NCBI RefSeq assembly: GCF_902506375.1
Contig: NZ_LR733284.1
Location: forward strand, 3,447,771 to 3,511,770
Direction of reading: 5' to 3'
Source: Microbacterium sp. 8M
GTDB lineage: Bacteria > Actinomycetota > Actinomycetes > Actinomycetales > Microbacteriaceae
Length of the DNA: 64,000 bases
In this document: piece by piece, positions 43,731 to 52,673 of the stretch
Layout: each line of letters begins with the position of its first letter
How positions within the stretch are numbered: position 1 is the stretch's first letter
Made by a program: the position numbers and the translations under genes
The notes under the pieces: generated by a model
Told to the model about the DNA's origin: nothing
Database searches by the model: none
Seen by the model: only the letters and a program-made list of their open reading frames with translations

Positions 43731-44486
43731 ATGGCCGCGGACAGCACAGAACGCGTCAAGTCGGTCTCCCGCGTCTTCGACGTGCTCGAGCTCATCGCCG
43801 ACGCGGGCGGCGATGTCACCATCAGCCAGCTCGCGGCGGCCGCCGACCTGCCGATGACCACGATCCACCGGCTGCTTCGCACGCTGGTGGCGGAGGGATA
43901 TGCGCGCCAGCTCGCCAACCGCCGGTACGCGCTCGGACCCAAGCTCGTGCGCCTGGGCGAGGTCGCGAACCGGCAGTTCGGTCAGATGGCGATGCCGCAG
44001 CTCAAGTCGCTCGTGGCGCGCCTCGGCGAGACGGCGAACCTCGCCACCATCGACGGCGACAGCGTGGTGTACGTCTCCCAGGCGCCGTCGCCGCACGCGA
44101 TGCGCATGTTCACCGAAGTGGGCGGCCGGGCCGCGCTGCACTCCACGAGCGTCGGCAAGGCGATCCTCGCCCAGCTCAGCGACGACCAGGTGCGCGAGAT
44201 CATCGGCCGTGCGGGCATGCCGCACTCCACGGAGCGCTCCCTCAGCACCATCGACGAGCTCCTCGCCGATCTGGCGGTGAGCCGCGAGCGCGGATACGCG
44301 GTCGACGACGGCGAGCACGAGGTGGGCGTGCGCTGCTTCGCGATGGCCGTGCCGGACATGCCGGTGCTCACGGCCGTCTCGGTCTCGGGACCGATCTCGC
44401 GCGTCGGGGAGGACTTCGCGGATCAGGCGATCCCTGTGCTCCGGGAAGTCGTGGCGGACATCTCCGCCGCCGCGAACGCGTACTGA
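43731..44486 (+). CDS. IclR family transcriptional regulator
   Basis: A 251-residue regulator. The N-terminal winged helix (VKSVSRVFDVLELIADAGG, SQLAAAADLPMTTIHRLLRTL) is followed by the IclR effector domain (SVGKAILAQLSDDQ, DDGEHEVGVRCFAMAVPD). The start follows GAGAGG at six bases. It heads the xdhABC cluster, so purine breakdown genes are the likely targets. Sites with the same palindrome precede this gene, xdhA, guaD/mop and moeB/moaD. It most resembles AllR-type regulators in context; the ligand, perhaps a purine breakdown product, is unknown. Confidence 0.9.
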   Translation: MAADSTERVKSVSRVFDVLELIADAGGDVTISQLAAAADLPMTTIHRLLRTLVAEGYARQLANRRYALGPKLVRLGEVANRQFGQMAMPQLKSLVARLGETANLATIDGDSVVYVSQAPSPHAMRMFTEVGGRAALHSTSVGKAILAQLSDDQVREIIGRAGMPHSTERSLSTIDELLADLAVSRERGYAVDDGEHEVGVRCFAMAVPDMPVLTAVSVSGPISRVGEDFADQAIPVLREVVADISAAANAY

Positions 44487-44804
44487 CCCGGCGAGCGCCC
44501 ACCGCACGGGGGACGCGCACGGGCCTCGATCGCCCGCCCGGCGAGATCGGCGTTCCCCTCCTCTTGACGGTTCCCTTTCCGCCGCCTTAGGCTGTCGATG
44601 TTTTCGGAACACGGATTCCGTATTTCGGAAACAGCGCGAATCTACTGGCGGTAAGGCCGAGGCGACGACGCCTGACCACACAGCGTTGCGCTCCTCTCAA
44701 CAAGGAGAAACATCCCACGCGGAGGCCTTCGGGCCTAGGCTCCGTCTCACAGAGGCAGGGCCCGAGCCGCTCCGCACACTGTCGCCGGAATCGAGGAGAT
44801 TCGC
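44487..44804 (+). promoter_or_regulatory. Regulatory region of the xdh operon
   Basis: A promoter candidate has TTGACG (44564-44569) and TAGGCT (44588-44593), spaced 18 bases. Two overlapping palindromes follow at 44605-44630: CGGAA-N6-TTCCG and TTCCG-N5-CGGAA. They lie downstream of the -10, so a bound IclR protein would block the polymerase. A small UUCG hairpin (AGGCC-TTCG-GGCCT, 44723-44736) lies in the leader. The xdhA ribosome binding site is GAGGAGA. Confidence 0.65.
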
Positions 44805-46391
44805 ATGACCGAGATCGCCGTCACCGTCAACGGACAGCAGCGCCCGCTCGCCGGAACGCCCGCGCACACCACCGCGCTGGACTGGCTGCGCGACGTCGGA
44901 CTCTCCGGAAGCAAGGAGGGCTGCGCCGAAGGCGAGTGCGGCGCCTGCGCGATGCTGCTGGCCACGCCGACCGCCGATGGCGGCACCGCATGGACCCCCG
45001 TCAACGCCTGCCTCGTGCCGGTGTACGCGCTGGACGGCCAGGAGGTCGTCACGGCCGAGGGGCTCGGATCCCCCGAAGAGCTGCACCCGGTGCAGGCCAA
45101 GCTCGCGGAAGCCGGCAGCTCGCAGTGCGGCTACTGCACTCCCGGCTTCGCATGCAGCATGGCCGGCGAGTACTACCGTGCCGATCGCACGGCGGTCGCG
45201 GACGCTTCGACAGGCTCAGCGACCAAGGCGTTGACAGGCTCAGCGACCGAGGCGTTGACAGGCTCAGCGACCGAGGCGTTGACAGGCTCAGCGACCGACG
45301 CGGGCTCAGCGACCGACACGTGCCCGGTCCACGACCCCGAGCACGGGCCGAACGGCTTCGACCTGCACGCCCTGAGCGGCAATCTCTGCCGCTGCACCGG
45401 CTACCGCCCCATCCGCGACGCCGCGTACGGACTCGGCTCGCCCGACGCGGACGACCCGCTGCAGCAGCGCCTCGCGCAGCCGGCCCCTCAGCCGGTCGCC
45501 ACCGACGCGGAGATCGACGGGGTGCGCTTCGTCCGGCCCGCGACGCTCGCCGAGGCGCTGCGGATCCTGCACGACGAGAAGGATGCGCTGCTCGTCGCCG
45601 GATCCACCGACTGGGGCGTCGAGGTCAACATCCGCGGCCGGCGCGCCCCGCTCGTCGTCGCCATCGAGCAGCTGCCGGAGCTGCGCACGCTCACGGTCGG
45701 CGACGACGCGGTCGAGATCGGCGCCGCCCTCCCCCTCTCCGAGGTCGAGAGGCGTCTGGACGGGCGGATCCCCCTGCTCGCGCAGCTGTTCCCGCAGTTC
45801 GCCTCGCGGCTCATCCGCAACCGCGGCACCTTCGGCGGCAACCTGGGCACCGGATCCCCGATCGGCGACACCCCGCCGGCCCTGCTCGCCCTGCGCGCGA
45901 GCGTCGTGCTCGCGTCACTGTCCGAGGACGCCTCCGGCGTCGTCCTGCGCGAGGTCGACCTGGCGGAGTACTTCACCGGCTACCGGCAGACCGTCAAGCG
46001 CCCCGATGAGCTCATCAAGGCCATCCGGATCCCGCTGCCGCTCGCGACCACGACGGCGTTCCACAAGATCGCCAAGCGCCGCTTCGACGACATCTCCAGC
46101 GTCGCCGTCGCGTTCGCCCTCGACATCACCGATGGGATCGTCACGTCCGCGACGATCGGCCTGGGCGGCGTCGCCGCCACGCCGCTGCGCGCCCGTGCCA
46201 CCGAGGAGGCACTGATCGGCAAGCCCTGGAACATCGCGACGGTGAAGGCCGCGGCCGAGATCCTGCGCGGGGAGGGCACCCCGATGTCCGACCACCGCGC
46301 GAGCAGCGAGTACCGCTCGCACATGCTGAGCACATCGCTGCTCAAGCTCTACAGTCAGACAGCCCTCGAGGCGAAGGAGGTGTCGGCATGA
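44805..46391 (+). CDS. xdhA: Xanthine dehydrogenase small subunit (2Fe-2S and FAD), with repeat insertion
   Basis: A 528-residue subunit of the xanthine dehydrogenase that oxidises hypoxanthine to xanthine and urate. The first [2Fe-2S] domain has Cys40, 45, 48 and 69; the second has Cys108, 111, 195 and 197 (SGNLCRCTGYRPI). The FAD domain follows (about 225-400, RNRGTFGGNLGTGSPIGD), then the C-terminal CO-dehydrogenase flavoprotein part. Residues about 134-171, between Cys111 and Cys195, are TGSATEAL repeats encoded by tandem copies of the dispersed intergenic repeat, an in-frame insertion in a surface loop. The stop overlaps xdhB (ATGA). Confidence 0.93.
   Translation: MTEIAVTVNGQQRPLAGTPAHTTALDWLRDVGLSGSKEGCAEGECGACAMLLATPTADGGTAWTPVNACLVPVYALDGQEVVTAEGLGSPEELHPVQAKLAEAGSSQCGYCTPGFACSMAGEYYRADRTAVADASTGSATKALTGSATEALTGSATEALTGSATDAGSATDTCPVHDPEHGPNGFDLHALSGNLCRCTGYRPIRDAAYGLGSPDADDPLQQRLAQPAPQPVATDAEIDGVRFVRPATLAEALRILHDEKDALLVAGSTDWGVEVNIRGRRAPLVVAIEQLPELRTLTVGDDAVEIGAALPLSEVERRLDGRIPLLAQLFPQFASRLIRNRGTFGGNLGTGSPIGDTPPALLALRASVVLASLSEDASGVVLREVDLAEYFTGYRQTVKRPDELIKAIRIPLPLATTTAFHKIAKRRFDDISSVAVAFALDITDGIVTSATIGLGGVAATPLRARATEEALIGKPWNIATVKAAAEILRGEGTPMSDHRASSEYRSHMLSTSLLKLYSQTALEAKEVSA
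45203..45320 (+). repeat. Tandem 24-bp repeats from the dispersed family inside xdhA
   Basis: A full TTCGACAGGCTCAGCGACC copy at about 45206 is followed by three copies of a 24-base unit containing TTGACAGGCTCAGCGACC, starting at 45231, 45255 and 45279, and a partial fourth. The period of eight codons keeps the frame. Ends of the insertion match the same family as 5432 and 49720. Confidence 0.85.
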
Positions 46392-48775
46392 GCACTCTCG
46401 CCGACCGCCCGGAGAACCCCGTCGTCGGCCTGCGCGCCGCGCACGAGAGCGCCGCACTGCACGTCACCGGCGCGGCGATGTACACCGACGACATCGCCGA
46501 GCACACCCACGGCGTGCTCACTGCCTGGCCGGTGCAGTCCACCAACGCGCACGCCAAGGTCACCGTCGACGTGTCCGGCGCCTACGAGGTGCCCGGCGTG
46601 GTGCGCGTGCTCACCGCCGACGACGTGCCGGGCCTCAACGACGCCGGCATCCGCAACGACGAGCCGCTTTTCCCGAGCGAGGCCATGTTCTACGGTCACG
46701 CCCTGGTGTGGGTGCTCGGCGAGACGCCGGAGGCCGCCCGCCTCGGCGCCGAGCGGGTCACCGTGGAGTACGAGCCGCTGCCCTCGCTCATCACGATCCA
46801 GGACGCCCTCGACGCCCAGTCGTTCCAGGGCACCCCGCGCACGGTGCAGCGCGGCGACGCGGCTGCCGGCCTCGCCGGATCCGCCCATGTCTTCGAGGGC
46901 GTGACCGAGTTCGGCGGCCAGGAGCACTTCTACCTGGAGACGCACGCGTCGTTCGCCATGCGCGACTCGGAAGGGCAGTACTTCATCCAGTGCTCCACCC
47001 AGCACCCCACCGAGACCCAGGATCTGGTCTCGCACGTGCTCGGGATCCCGGCGAACGAGATCACCGTGCAGTGCCTGCGCATGGGCGGCGGGTTCGGCGG
47101 CAAGGAGATGCAGCCGCACGGCTTCGCGGCGATCGCGGCCCTCGGCGCCAAGCTCACGGGACGCCCGGTGCGACTGCGCCTGAACCGCACGCAGGACATC
47201 ACGATGACCGGCAAGCGCCACCCGTTCCACATCGCGTGGAAGGTGGGTTTCGACGAGAACGGCCTGCTGCAGGCGCTGGACGCCACCCTGACCTGCGACG
47301 GCGGCTGGTCGATCGACCTGTCCGAGCCGGTGCTGGGCCGCGCGCTCTGCCACCTGGACAACTCCTACTGGATCCCGAACGTGCACGCGTACGGGCAGAT
47401 CGTGAAGACGAACAAGACCTCGAACACCGCCTACCGCGGCTTCGGCGGCCCGCAGGGCGTCTTCCTCATCGAGGACATCCTGGGCCGGGTGGCCCCGAAG
47501 CTCGGCGTCGATCCGCTCGAGCTGCGCCGGCGCAACTTCTACAAGCCCGGTCAGACCACGCCCTACGGCCAGCTGGTGAAGGATGCCGGCCGGCTGGAGA
47601 CGATCTGGGGCCAGCTCTCCGACGAGGCCGACGTCGCCGCCCGCCGCGCGGAGATCGCCCGGTTCAACGAGACCAGCCCGCACACCAAGCGCGCCCTGTC
47701 GATGACGCCGATCAAGTTCGGCATCTCGTTCAACTTCGCGGCGTTCAACCAGGCCGGCGCGCTCGTGCACGTCTACAAGGACGGCTCGGTGCTCGTCAAC
47801 CACGGCGGCACCGAGATGGGCCAGGGCCTGCACACCAAGATGCTGCAGGTCGCGGCGACCGCGCTCGGCGTCGAGCTGCACCAGGTGCGCCTCGCCCCGA
47901 CCCGCACCGACAAGGTGCCGAACACGTCGGCCACCGCGGCGTCCTCGGGCGCCGACCTCAACGGCGGTGCCGTGAAGAACGCGTGCGAGCAGATCCGGGA
48001 GCGCCTGGCGAAGGTCGCGGGGCGCCTGCTCGACGTCGACGAGCGCGATGTGCGCTTCGGCGGCGGCCGGGTCACCGCGCTCGCCGCACCGGCGCGCAGC
48101 CTGTCCTTCGCCGAGGTCGTGAAGGCCGCGTATTTCCAGCGCGTGCAGCTGTTCGCCGCGGGCTACTACCGCACCGAGGGCCTGCACTGGAACCCGGAGA
48201 TCATGCAGGGCTCCCCGTTCAAGTACTTCGCGTACGGCGCCGCGGCCACCGAGGTCGAGGTGGACGAGTTCACCGGCGCCTACCGGGTGCGCCGCGTCGA
48301 CATCATCCACGACGTGGGCGACTCGCTCTCCCCGATGCTCGACATCGGCCAGATCGAGGGCGCCTACGTGCAGGGTGTGGGCTGGCTGACCCTGGAGGAG
48401 CTGCGCTGGGACACCAGCGACGGCCCGCACCGCGGCCGGCTGCAGACACAGTCCGCGTCGACGTACAAGCTGCCGAGCTTCTCCGAGATGCCGGAGGAGT
48501 TCCACGTGCGGCTGTTCGAGAACGCGCGCGAGGAGGGCGCCGTCTACGGATCCAAGGCCGTGGGCGAGCCGCCGTTCATGCTCGCGTTCAGCGCCCGCGA
48601 GGCCCTGCGCGACGCCGTGGCCGCGTTCGGACCGACCGGACATTCGGTCGAGCTGGCCTCGCCGGCGACGCCCGAGGCCGTGTTCTGGGCCGTGCGCGCC
48701 GCACAGGAGGCGGGAGTGCCGCAGAGCACCGCCGGTGCGGGTGCTCACGCCCTGGCGGCGGTCGCCGCCGACTGA
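46388..48775 (+). CDS. xdhB: Xanthine dehydrogenase molybdenum-binding large subunit
   Basis: A 795-residue subunit that holds the molybdopterin cofactor. Motifs are GGGFGGKEMQPH near 235, AYRGFGGPQG near 350, GTEMGQGLHTK near 475, and GEPPFML near 725, where Glu is the catalytic base of the family. The length fits the XdhB type without fused small domains. It is coupled to xdhA by a 4-bp overlap and needs XdhC and the moa/mod genes of the same block for a working cofactor. Confidence 0.95.
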   Translation: MSTLADRPENPVVGLRAAHESAALHVTGAAMYTDDIAEHTHGVLTAWPVQSTNAHAKVTVDVSGAYEVPGVVRVLTADDVPGLNDAGIRNDEPLFPSEAMFYGHALVWVLGETPEAARLGAERVTVEYEPLPSLITIQDALDAQSFQGTPRTVQRGDAAAGLAGSAHVFEGVTEFGGQEHFYLETHASFAMRDSEGQYFIQCSTQHPTETQDLVSHVLGIPANEITVQCLRMGGGFGGKEMQPHGFAAIAALGAKLTGRPVRLRLNRTQDITMTGKRHPFHIAWKVGFDENGLLQALDATLTCDGGWSIDLSEPVLGRALCHLDNSYWIPNVHAYGQIVKTNKTSNTAYRGFGGPQGVFLIEDILGRVAPKLGVDPLELRRRNFYKPGQTTPYGQLVKDAGRLETIWGQLSDEADVAARRAEIARFNETSPHTKRALSMTPIKFGISFNFAAFNQAGALVHVYKDGSVLVNHGGTEMGQGLHTKMLQVAATALGVELHQVRLAPTRTDKVPNTSATAASSGADLNGGAVKNACEQIRERLAKVAGRLLDVDERDVRFGGGRVTALAAPARSLSFAEVVKAAYFQRVQLFAAGYYRTEGLHWNPEIMQGSPFKYFAYGAAATEVEVDEFTGAYRVRRVDIIHDVGDSLSPMLDIGQIEGAYVQGVGWLTLEELRWDTSDGPHRGRLQTQSASTYKLPSFSEMPEEFHVRLFENAREEGAVYGSKAVGEPPFMLAFSAREALRDAVAAFGPTGHSVELASPATPEAVFWAVRAAQEAGVPQSTAGAGAHALAAVAAD

Positions 48776-48786
48776 TCCACCACCGG

Positions 48787-48825
48787 TCGTTGAGCGAGGA
48801 CGCCGCAGGCGACCGAGACGAAACG
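48787..48825. repeat. Dispersed TTGAGCGAG/GAGACGAAACG repeat
   Basis: A copy of the second repeat family (GTCGTTGAGCGAG..CGAGACGAAACG) fills most of the 71-base gap between xdhB and xdhC without separating them into different transcripts. Confidence 0.65.
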
Positions 48826-48846
48826 TCCGCGACACGAGGAACATCG

Positions 48847-49689
48847 ATGGACTGGCTGGACGCGCTGCAGGAGCTGCGGTCGCGGCGGATCCCCGCGGTG
48901 ATCGTGACCCTGGCGACCGTGCGCGGGCACGCCCCGCGCAACGGCGGCGCGAAGATGGTGGTCTCCCCCGACGCCGTGCACGGCACTGTCGGCGGGGGAA
49001 ACCTCGAGCAGACCGCGATCGAGCAGGCGCGGCGGATGCTGTCGGCCGGCACCGCCGAGCCCGAGCTGCTCGCGCTGACGCTCAGCGACAAGGCCGTGAC
49101 GGAGTACGGCGTGCAGTGCTGCGGAGGAGAGGTCACCATGCTGCTGGAGCCGATCCGGGTCACCCCGGCCGTCGCGGTGTTCGGCCTCGGCCATGTCGGT
49201 CTCGAGCTGGCGCGCATCCTCGCCCGCCACGAGCTCGAGCTCACGCTCGTCGACTCCCGGGAGGAGATGCTCGCGGAGGAGCGGATCGGGATCCCCGGCC
49301 GCAGCGGGGTGCTCGGCGACGCGGTCGCCCGGGTGCGCGTGGTGCACGCCCCGGTTCCCGAGTCCGCGCTCGCCGATCTCACCCCCGGCGCGCACGTGCT
49401 CGTCATGACGCACGACCACGTCGAGGACCTCGCGATCGTCGACCAGGCTCTGCGCACGGCGGACCTCGGATCCATCGGCCTGATCGGTTCCGCCTCGAAA
49501 TGGGCGCGGTTCCGCAAGAAGCTGCACGAGCTGGGTCAGACCGACGACGACCTCGCCCGCGTGACGACGCCGATCGGGATCCCGGAGGTCTCCGGCAAGC
49601 AGCCCGCCGTGATCGCGGTGAGCGTCGCCGCCCGGATCCTGCAGCTCATCGACGAGGCCGCCGTCGCAGAGCAGCCGCGCACGGGCTAA
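48847..49689 (+). CDS. xdhC: XdhC-type molybdenum cofactor insertion protein
   Basis: A 280-residue protein of the XdhC family, which binds Moco, stabilises its sulfurated form and inserts it in xanthine dehydrogenase. Signatures are TVRGHAPRNGGAKMVV near 25, VGGGNLEQTAIEQAR near 50, and a C-terminal Rossmann domain (VFGLGHVGLELARIL near 112, IGLIGSASKWARFRKKL near 220). The start follows GAGGAA. It closes the xdhABC operon. Confidence 0.92.
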   Translation: MDWLDALQELRSRRIPAVIVTLATVRGHAPRNGGAKMVVSPDAVHGTVGGGNLEQTAIEQARRMLSAGTAEPELLALTLSDKAVTEYGVQCCGGEVTMLLEPIRVTPAVAVFGLGHVGLELARILARHELELTLVDSREEMLAEERIGIPGRSGVLGDAVARVRVVHAPVPESALADLTPGAHVLVMTHDHVEDLAIVDQALRTADLGSIGLIGSASKWARFRKKLHELGQTDDDLARVTTPIGIPEVSGKQPAVIAVSVAARILQLIDEAAVAEQPRTG

Positions 49690-49719
49690 GAGGTTGCGCG
49701 GATGGGGAGCGGAGTATCC

Positions 49720-49785
49720 GGTCCCTGCGCTTGTCGAAGGGCCCGGATCCACGGATCGGACGCTTCGACGAGCTCAGCGCCCGGC
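49720..49785. repeat. Dispersed repeat pair after xdhC
   Basis: Half-copies GCGCTTGTCGAAGGG and CGCTTCGACGAGCTCAGCG face each other in the 115-base gap between xdhC and the convergent TPR gene. They are the same sequences as those read as peptide in the FHA protein, here in their ordinary intergenic form, and may fold as a terminator. Confidence 0.7.
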
Positions 49786-49804
49786 GACCTGGCCCTGCGC
49801 CGTC

Positions 49805-50305
49805 TCAGGCCTCCAGGGACGCGAGGTAGGCGGCATTGCCCCGGAGCGCGGCCTCGTAGCGCTGCACCTGCGCGGTCGGGAAGCGGTCGGCCACCACGGT
49901 GAGCACCGCGCCGAGCGCTGCGCTGGGCCGTCCCATCGCGTGCAGGGTGAGCGCGCGGAACAGGCCGAGCGACTCCGATTCGGGGAACCGTGCGAGGCCC
50001 TCGTCGAACGCGGCGAGACTCTCGTCGAGACGACCGAGGTTGCGCAGCGTGCTTCCGTACTGCAGATAGCACTGCCGCAGCCAGCGCCCCTCCAGGCCCG
50101 CGGCCATCGCGCGACGGTAGTAGCCCAGCGCGATCTCCTCCTGGCCGTCGGTGTCGAAGGCGCCCCCGACCTCGTAGAGCACGCCGGGATCGTCGGGATG
50201 CTCCTCGAGCACCGCGAGGAAGGCCGCGATGGTCGGCGCCATGTGCGAGCGGTCCCGCGCGGCGAAGATCGCGTCCAGCCGGGCGCGCAGTTCGGGGTCG
50301 GTCAT
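49805..50305 (-). CDS. Tetratricopeptide repeat protein
   Basis: A 166-residue cytoplasmic protein of helical repeats: HPDDPGVLYEVGGAFDTDG, ALGYYRRAMAAGLEGRWLRQ and STLRNLGRLDESLAAFDEGL are TPR-like units, forming a protein-binding solenoid. It resembles the small DUF-type TPR proteins of actinobacteria with no known partner. The ATG lies six bases after TAGCGT on its strand and lacks a ribosome binding site, so the mRNA is probably leaderless. Confidence 0.8.
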   Translation of the reverse strand: MTDPELRARLDAIFAARDRSHMAPTIAAFLAVLEEHPDDPGVLYEVGGAFDTDGQEEIALGYYRRAMAAGLEGRWLRQCYLQYGSTLRNLGRLDESLAAFDEGLARFPESESLGLFRALTLHAMGRPSAALGAVLTVVADRFPTAQVQRYEAALRGNAAYLASLEA

Positions 50306-50333
50306 GGATCCACGCTAACCGCCGTCGATGCAG

Positions 50334-50367
50334 GATCCCCCGGTCCGAAACACGGGACCGGGGGATC
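50334..50367. terminator. Terminator-like hairpin after the purine permease gene
   Basis: GATCCCCCGGTCC (50334-50346) and GGACCGGGGGATC (50355-50367) are exact 13-base complements around an 8-base loop, 12 bases beyond the permease stop codon. Confidence 0.75.
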
Positions 50368-50378
50368 AGGCACGAGCC

Positions 50379-51908
50379 TCAGTGCCCGAGCAGCTGCTCC
50401 ACCGGGCCGCGCACGAAGTACAGCGCGAAGCCCGCGGCGACCACCCACATCAGCCAGTGCACCTTGCGCGCCCTGCCGGAGAGCGCGTTCACGAGCGCCC
50501 AGGAGATGAAGCCGACGCCGATGCCGTTCGCGATCGAGTACGTCAGCGGCATGGTGACGATGGTGAGGAACGCCGGCAGTGCGACCGCGAACGTGTCGAA
50601 GGTGATCTCGCGGATCTGCGCCATCATCATCGCGCCGACGACGACGAGCGCGGCGGATCCGACCTCGATCGGCACGACCAGGGTGAGCGGCGTGACGAAC
50701 ATCGACAGTAGGAACAGCGCGCCCACCACGAGCGAGGCGAGTCCGGTGCGGGCGCCCTCGCCGATGCCGGAGGCGCTGTCGACGTAGACCGTGTTCGACG
50801 AGGTCGAGGTCACGCCGCCGGCGACGGCGCCGAAGCCCTCCACGACGAACGCGGAGCGCAGGCGCGGGAACGTGCCGTCCTTGTAGGCGAGGCCTGCGTT
50901 CTTGGCGAGCCCGGTCATGGTGCCCATGGCGTCGAAGAAGTTCGAGAACACGAGGGTGAACACGAGCATCGTGGCCGAAAGCGCGCCGATGCGGCCGAAG
51001 GCGCCGAACAGGTCGAACTGGCCGACCAGCCCGAAGTCGGGCACTGTCACCCACGTGCTCGGCAGCTGCGGGATCGTCATGTGCCAGCCGTTCGGATCCT
51101 TCACCGACGGCCCCAGGTGCAGAACCGCCTGCGCGATGAGCGCGACGATTGTGGTCGCCACGATGCCGATCAGGATCCCCCCGGGCACCTTGCGGGCCAC
51201 GAGGATCGCGATGACGACGACGCCGAGCAGGAAGATCAGAGTGGGCACCGACGTGATGGATCCGCCGTCGCCGAGCTGCACCGGCGGACCGGCGGGCGTG
51301 CGGTTCACGAAGCCGGAGTCGACGAAGCCGATGAAGGCGATGAAGAGGCCGATGCCCACGGTGATCGCGGCCTTGAGCGGCTGCGGCACGGCCTTGAAGA
51401 TCGCGGTCCGGATGCCGGTGGCTCCGAACAGCACGATCAGCACGCCGTTGATCACGACCAGCCCCATGGCCTCCTGCCAGGTGACCTGGCCGACCACCGA
51501 GACGGCGAGGAAGGAGTTGATGCCCAGGCCCGCGGCGAGCGCGAACGGGAGCCGTGCGATCACGCCGAACAGGATCGTCATCACTCCTGCGGTGAGGCCT
51601 GTGGCGGCGCCGATCTGGGCGGCGTCGAGTGCATGCTGCGCGACATCCTTCGTGCCGCCGAGGATCAGCGGGTTGAGGATGACGATGTAGGCCATCGTGA
51701 CGAAGGTCACGATGCCGCCGCGCACCTCGCGGCCGATCGTGGATCCGCGCCGCGTGATCTCGAAGAACCGGTCGACCGCGTTGCGCGGTTCGGCGTCGAC
51801 CGTGGTGCTGGTGCCGGTCTTCAGCGGGGGCAGGTTCTGCGCGGTGCGGGAGAACGGCGAGCGCTCCGGGGAGCCTTCGGCTTCAGGGGTGGGAGTGTGC
51901 GACGTCAT
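50379..51908 (-). CDS. NCS2 purine permease (AzgA-like)
   Basis: A 509-residue transporter with 12-14 membrane helices. The front motif VTFVTMAYIVILNPLIL near 70, AAGLGINSFLAVSVVGQ, and FSNFFDAMGTMTG with TSTSSNTVYVDSASG match the AzgA branch of NCS2, which imports guanine, hypoxanthine or adenine with protons. The first 50 residues are a charged, poorly conserved tail. The start follows GGAG. The guanine deaminase gene ends 26 bases upstream, so they form an operon that feeds guanine into xanthine. Confidence 0.9.
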   Translation of the reverse strand: MTSHTPTPEAEGSPERSPFSRTAQNLPPLKTGTSTTVDAEPRNAVDRFFEITRRGSTIGREVRGGIVTFVTMAYIVILNPLILGGTKDVAQHALDAAQIGAATGLTAGVMTILFGVIARLPFALAAGLGINSFLAVSVVGQVTWQEAMGLVVINGVLIVLFGATGIRTAIFKAVPQPLKAAITVGIGLFIAFIGFVDSGFVNRTPAGPPVQLGDGGSITSVPTLIFLLGVVVIAILVARKVPGGILIGIVATTIVALIAQAVLHLGPSVKDPNGWHMTIPQLPSTWVTVPDFGLVGQFDLFGAFGRIGALSATMLVFTLVFSNFFDAMGTMTGLAKNAGLAYKDGTFPRLRSAFVVEGFGAVAGGVTSTSSNTVYVDSASGIGEGARTGLASLVVGALFLLSMFVTPLTLVVPIEVGSAALVVVGAMMMAQIREITFDTFAVALPAFLTIVTMPLTYSIANGIGVGFISWALVNALSGRARKVHWLMWVVAAGFALYFVRGPVEQLLGH

Positions 51909-51934
51909 TGTCTGCTCCTGGTCTTCGGATTCGG

Positions 51935-52501
51935 TCAGTACTCGATGCGGGTGGTGTTGCGGCTCCACTCGGTGAAGGGCGCCACGCGCTCCTCCGCCGG
52001 CAGGGTGATGTCGGTCACGGGCATGATCGCCCGATCCTCCGGGCCGCCCTCGAAGTAGCGGTAGAACAGCGCGTCGTCGAACCCGGCGTCCGCGGCGTCG
52101 TCGCGGTCGGCCGCGAAGTAGACCCGGTCGATGCGCGCCCACAGCGACGTGGCGAGGCACATCGGGCACGGCTCGCAGCTCGTGTAGAGCGTGCAGCCGG
52201 CGAGGTCGAACGTGCCGAGCTGCTGGCACGCGTTGCGGATCGCGGTCACCTCGGCGTGCGCCGAGGGGTCGAGGTTCGCGGTGACGCGGTTGACGCCCTC
52301 GAACACCCGGCCGTCCGCCGAGACGACGATGGCGCCGAACGGGCCGCCGGCGTTGCGGACGTTGTCCGTGGCGAGGGCGACCGCCCGGGCGAGATACTCC
52401 GCCGGGGTGATCCCGGCGATCGGCGCGGTCTCCTCAGCGAGGGAGGATGCGCCGGCTTCCGCGGGCGCACTGCCGTTCGGGGGCACGGGGGTGCTGGTCA
52501 T
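51935..52501 (-). CDS. guaD: Guanine deaminase
   Basis: A 188-residue zinc deaminase of the cytidine-deaminase superfamily. Zinc ligands and the proton shuttle are in HAEVTAIR (His, Glu) and CEPCPMC. The downstream TSLWARIDRVYFAADRDDAAD and the C-terminal region follow the B. subtilis GuaD pattern closely, which supports guanine as substrate: guanine to xanthine plus ammonia. The N-terminal 30 residues are an extra Ala/Pro-rich tail. Xanthine is the substrate of the nearby xdhABC product. The mRNA would carry a leader of about 130 bases. Confidence 0.9.
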   Translation of the reverse strand: MTSTPVPPNGSAPAEAGASSLAEETAPIAGITPAEYLARAVALATDNVRNAGGPFGAIVVSADGRVFEGVNRVTANLDPSAHAEVTAIRNACQQLGTFDLAGCTLYTSCEPCPMCLATSLWARIDRVYFAADRDDAADAGFDDALFYRYFEGGPEDRAIMPVTDITLPAEERVAPFTEWSRNTTRIEY

Positions 52502-52640
52502 GGAGAGCTTCCTTGCTGTCGTCGCAGTGATACGGCTTCCGGTCGGGCCCCGGAGTCGGGCCGTCCCTCGAGATAAGTACGTCGAACCGCTAGGTTGTCA
52601 TCCCGCCGTCGGCCGTTGATGCGGCGTCAGGCTGGGGTCG
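52502..52640 (-). other. Long leader of the guaD-permease transcript
   Basis: If transcription starts after the TACTGT hexamer (52639-52644 on the minus strand), about 130 bases precede guaD. The leader can form several stems, such as CGCCG/CGGCG and ACGGC/GCCGT with an inner GGCCC/GGGCC, and contains CCTAGCGGTTCGACG. A purine or guanidine riboswitch would make sense, but I cannot match the conserved cores, so this is only a possible structured leader. Confidence 0.25.
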
Positions 52641-52673
52641 ACAGTAACAGCGTTCCCGTCTCCGGTCCAGGGT

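Noticed and set aside
45203..45320. Possible CRISPR-like or VNTR locus
   Set aside because: Units are contiguous 24-base tandem repeats without spacers, in frame in xdhA, and match the dispersed intergenic repeat; not an array.
46355..48844. 829-codon minus-strand frame opposite xdhB
   Set aside because: It is the antisense shadow of a well-identified enzyme gene.
49700..49717. Third possible copy of the shared GATGGGGAG palindrome
   Set aside because: Only the left half matches; the right half lacks CCCCATC and no minus-strand gene starts in the right place.
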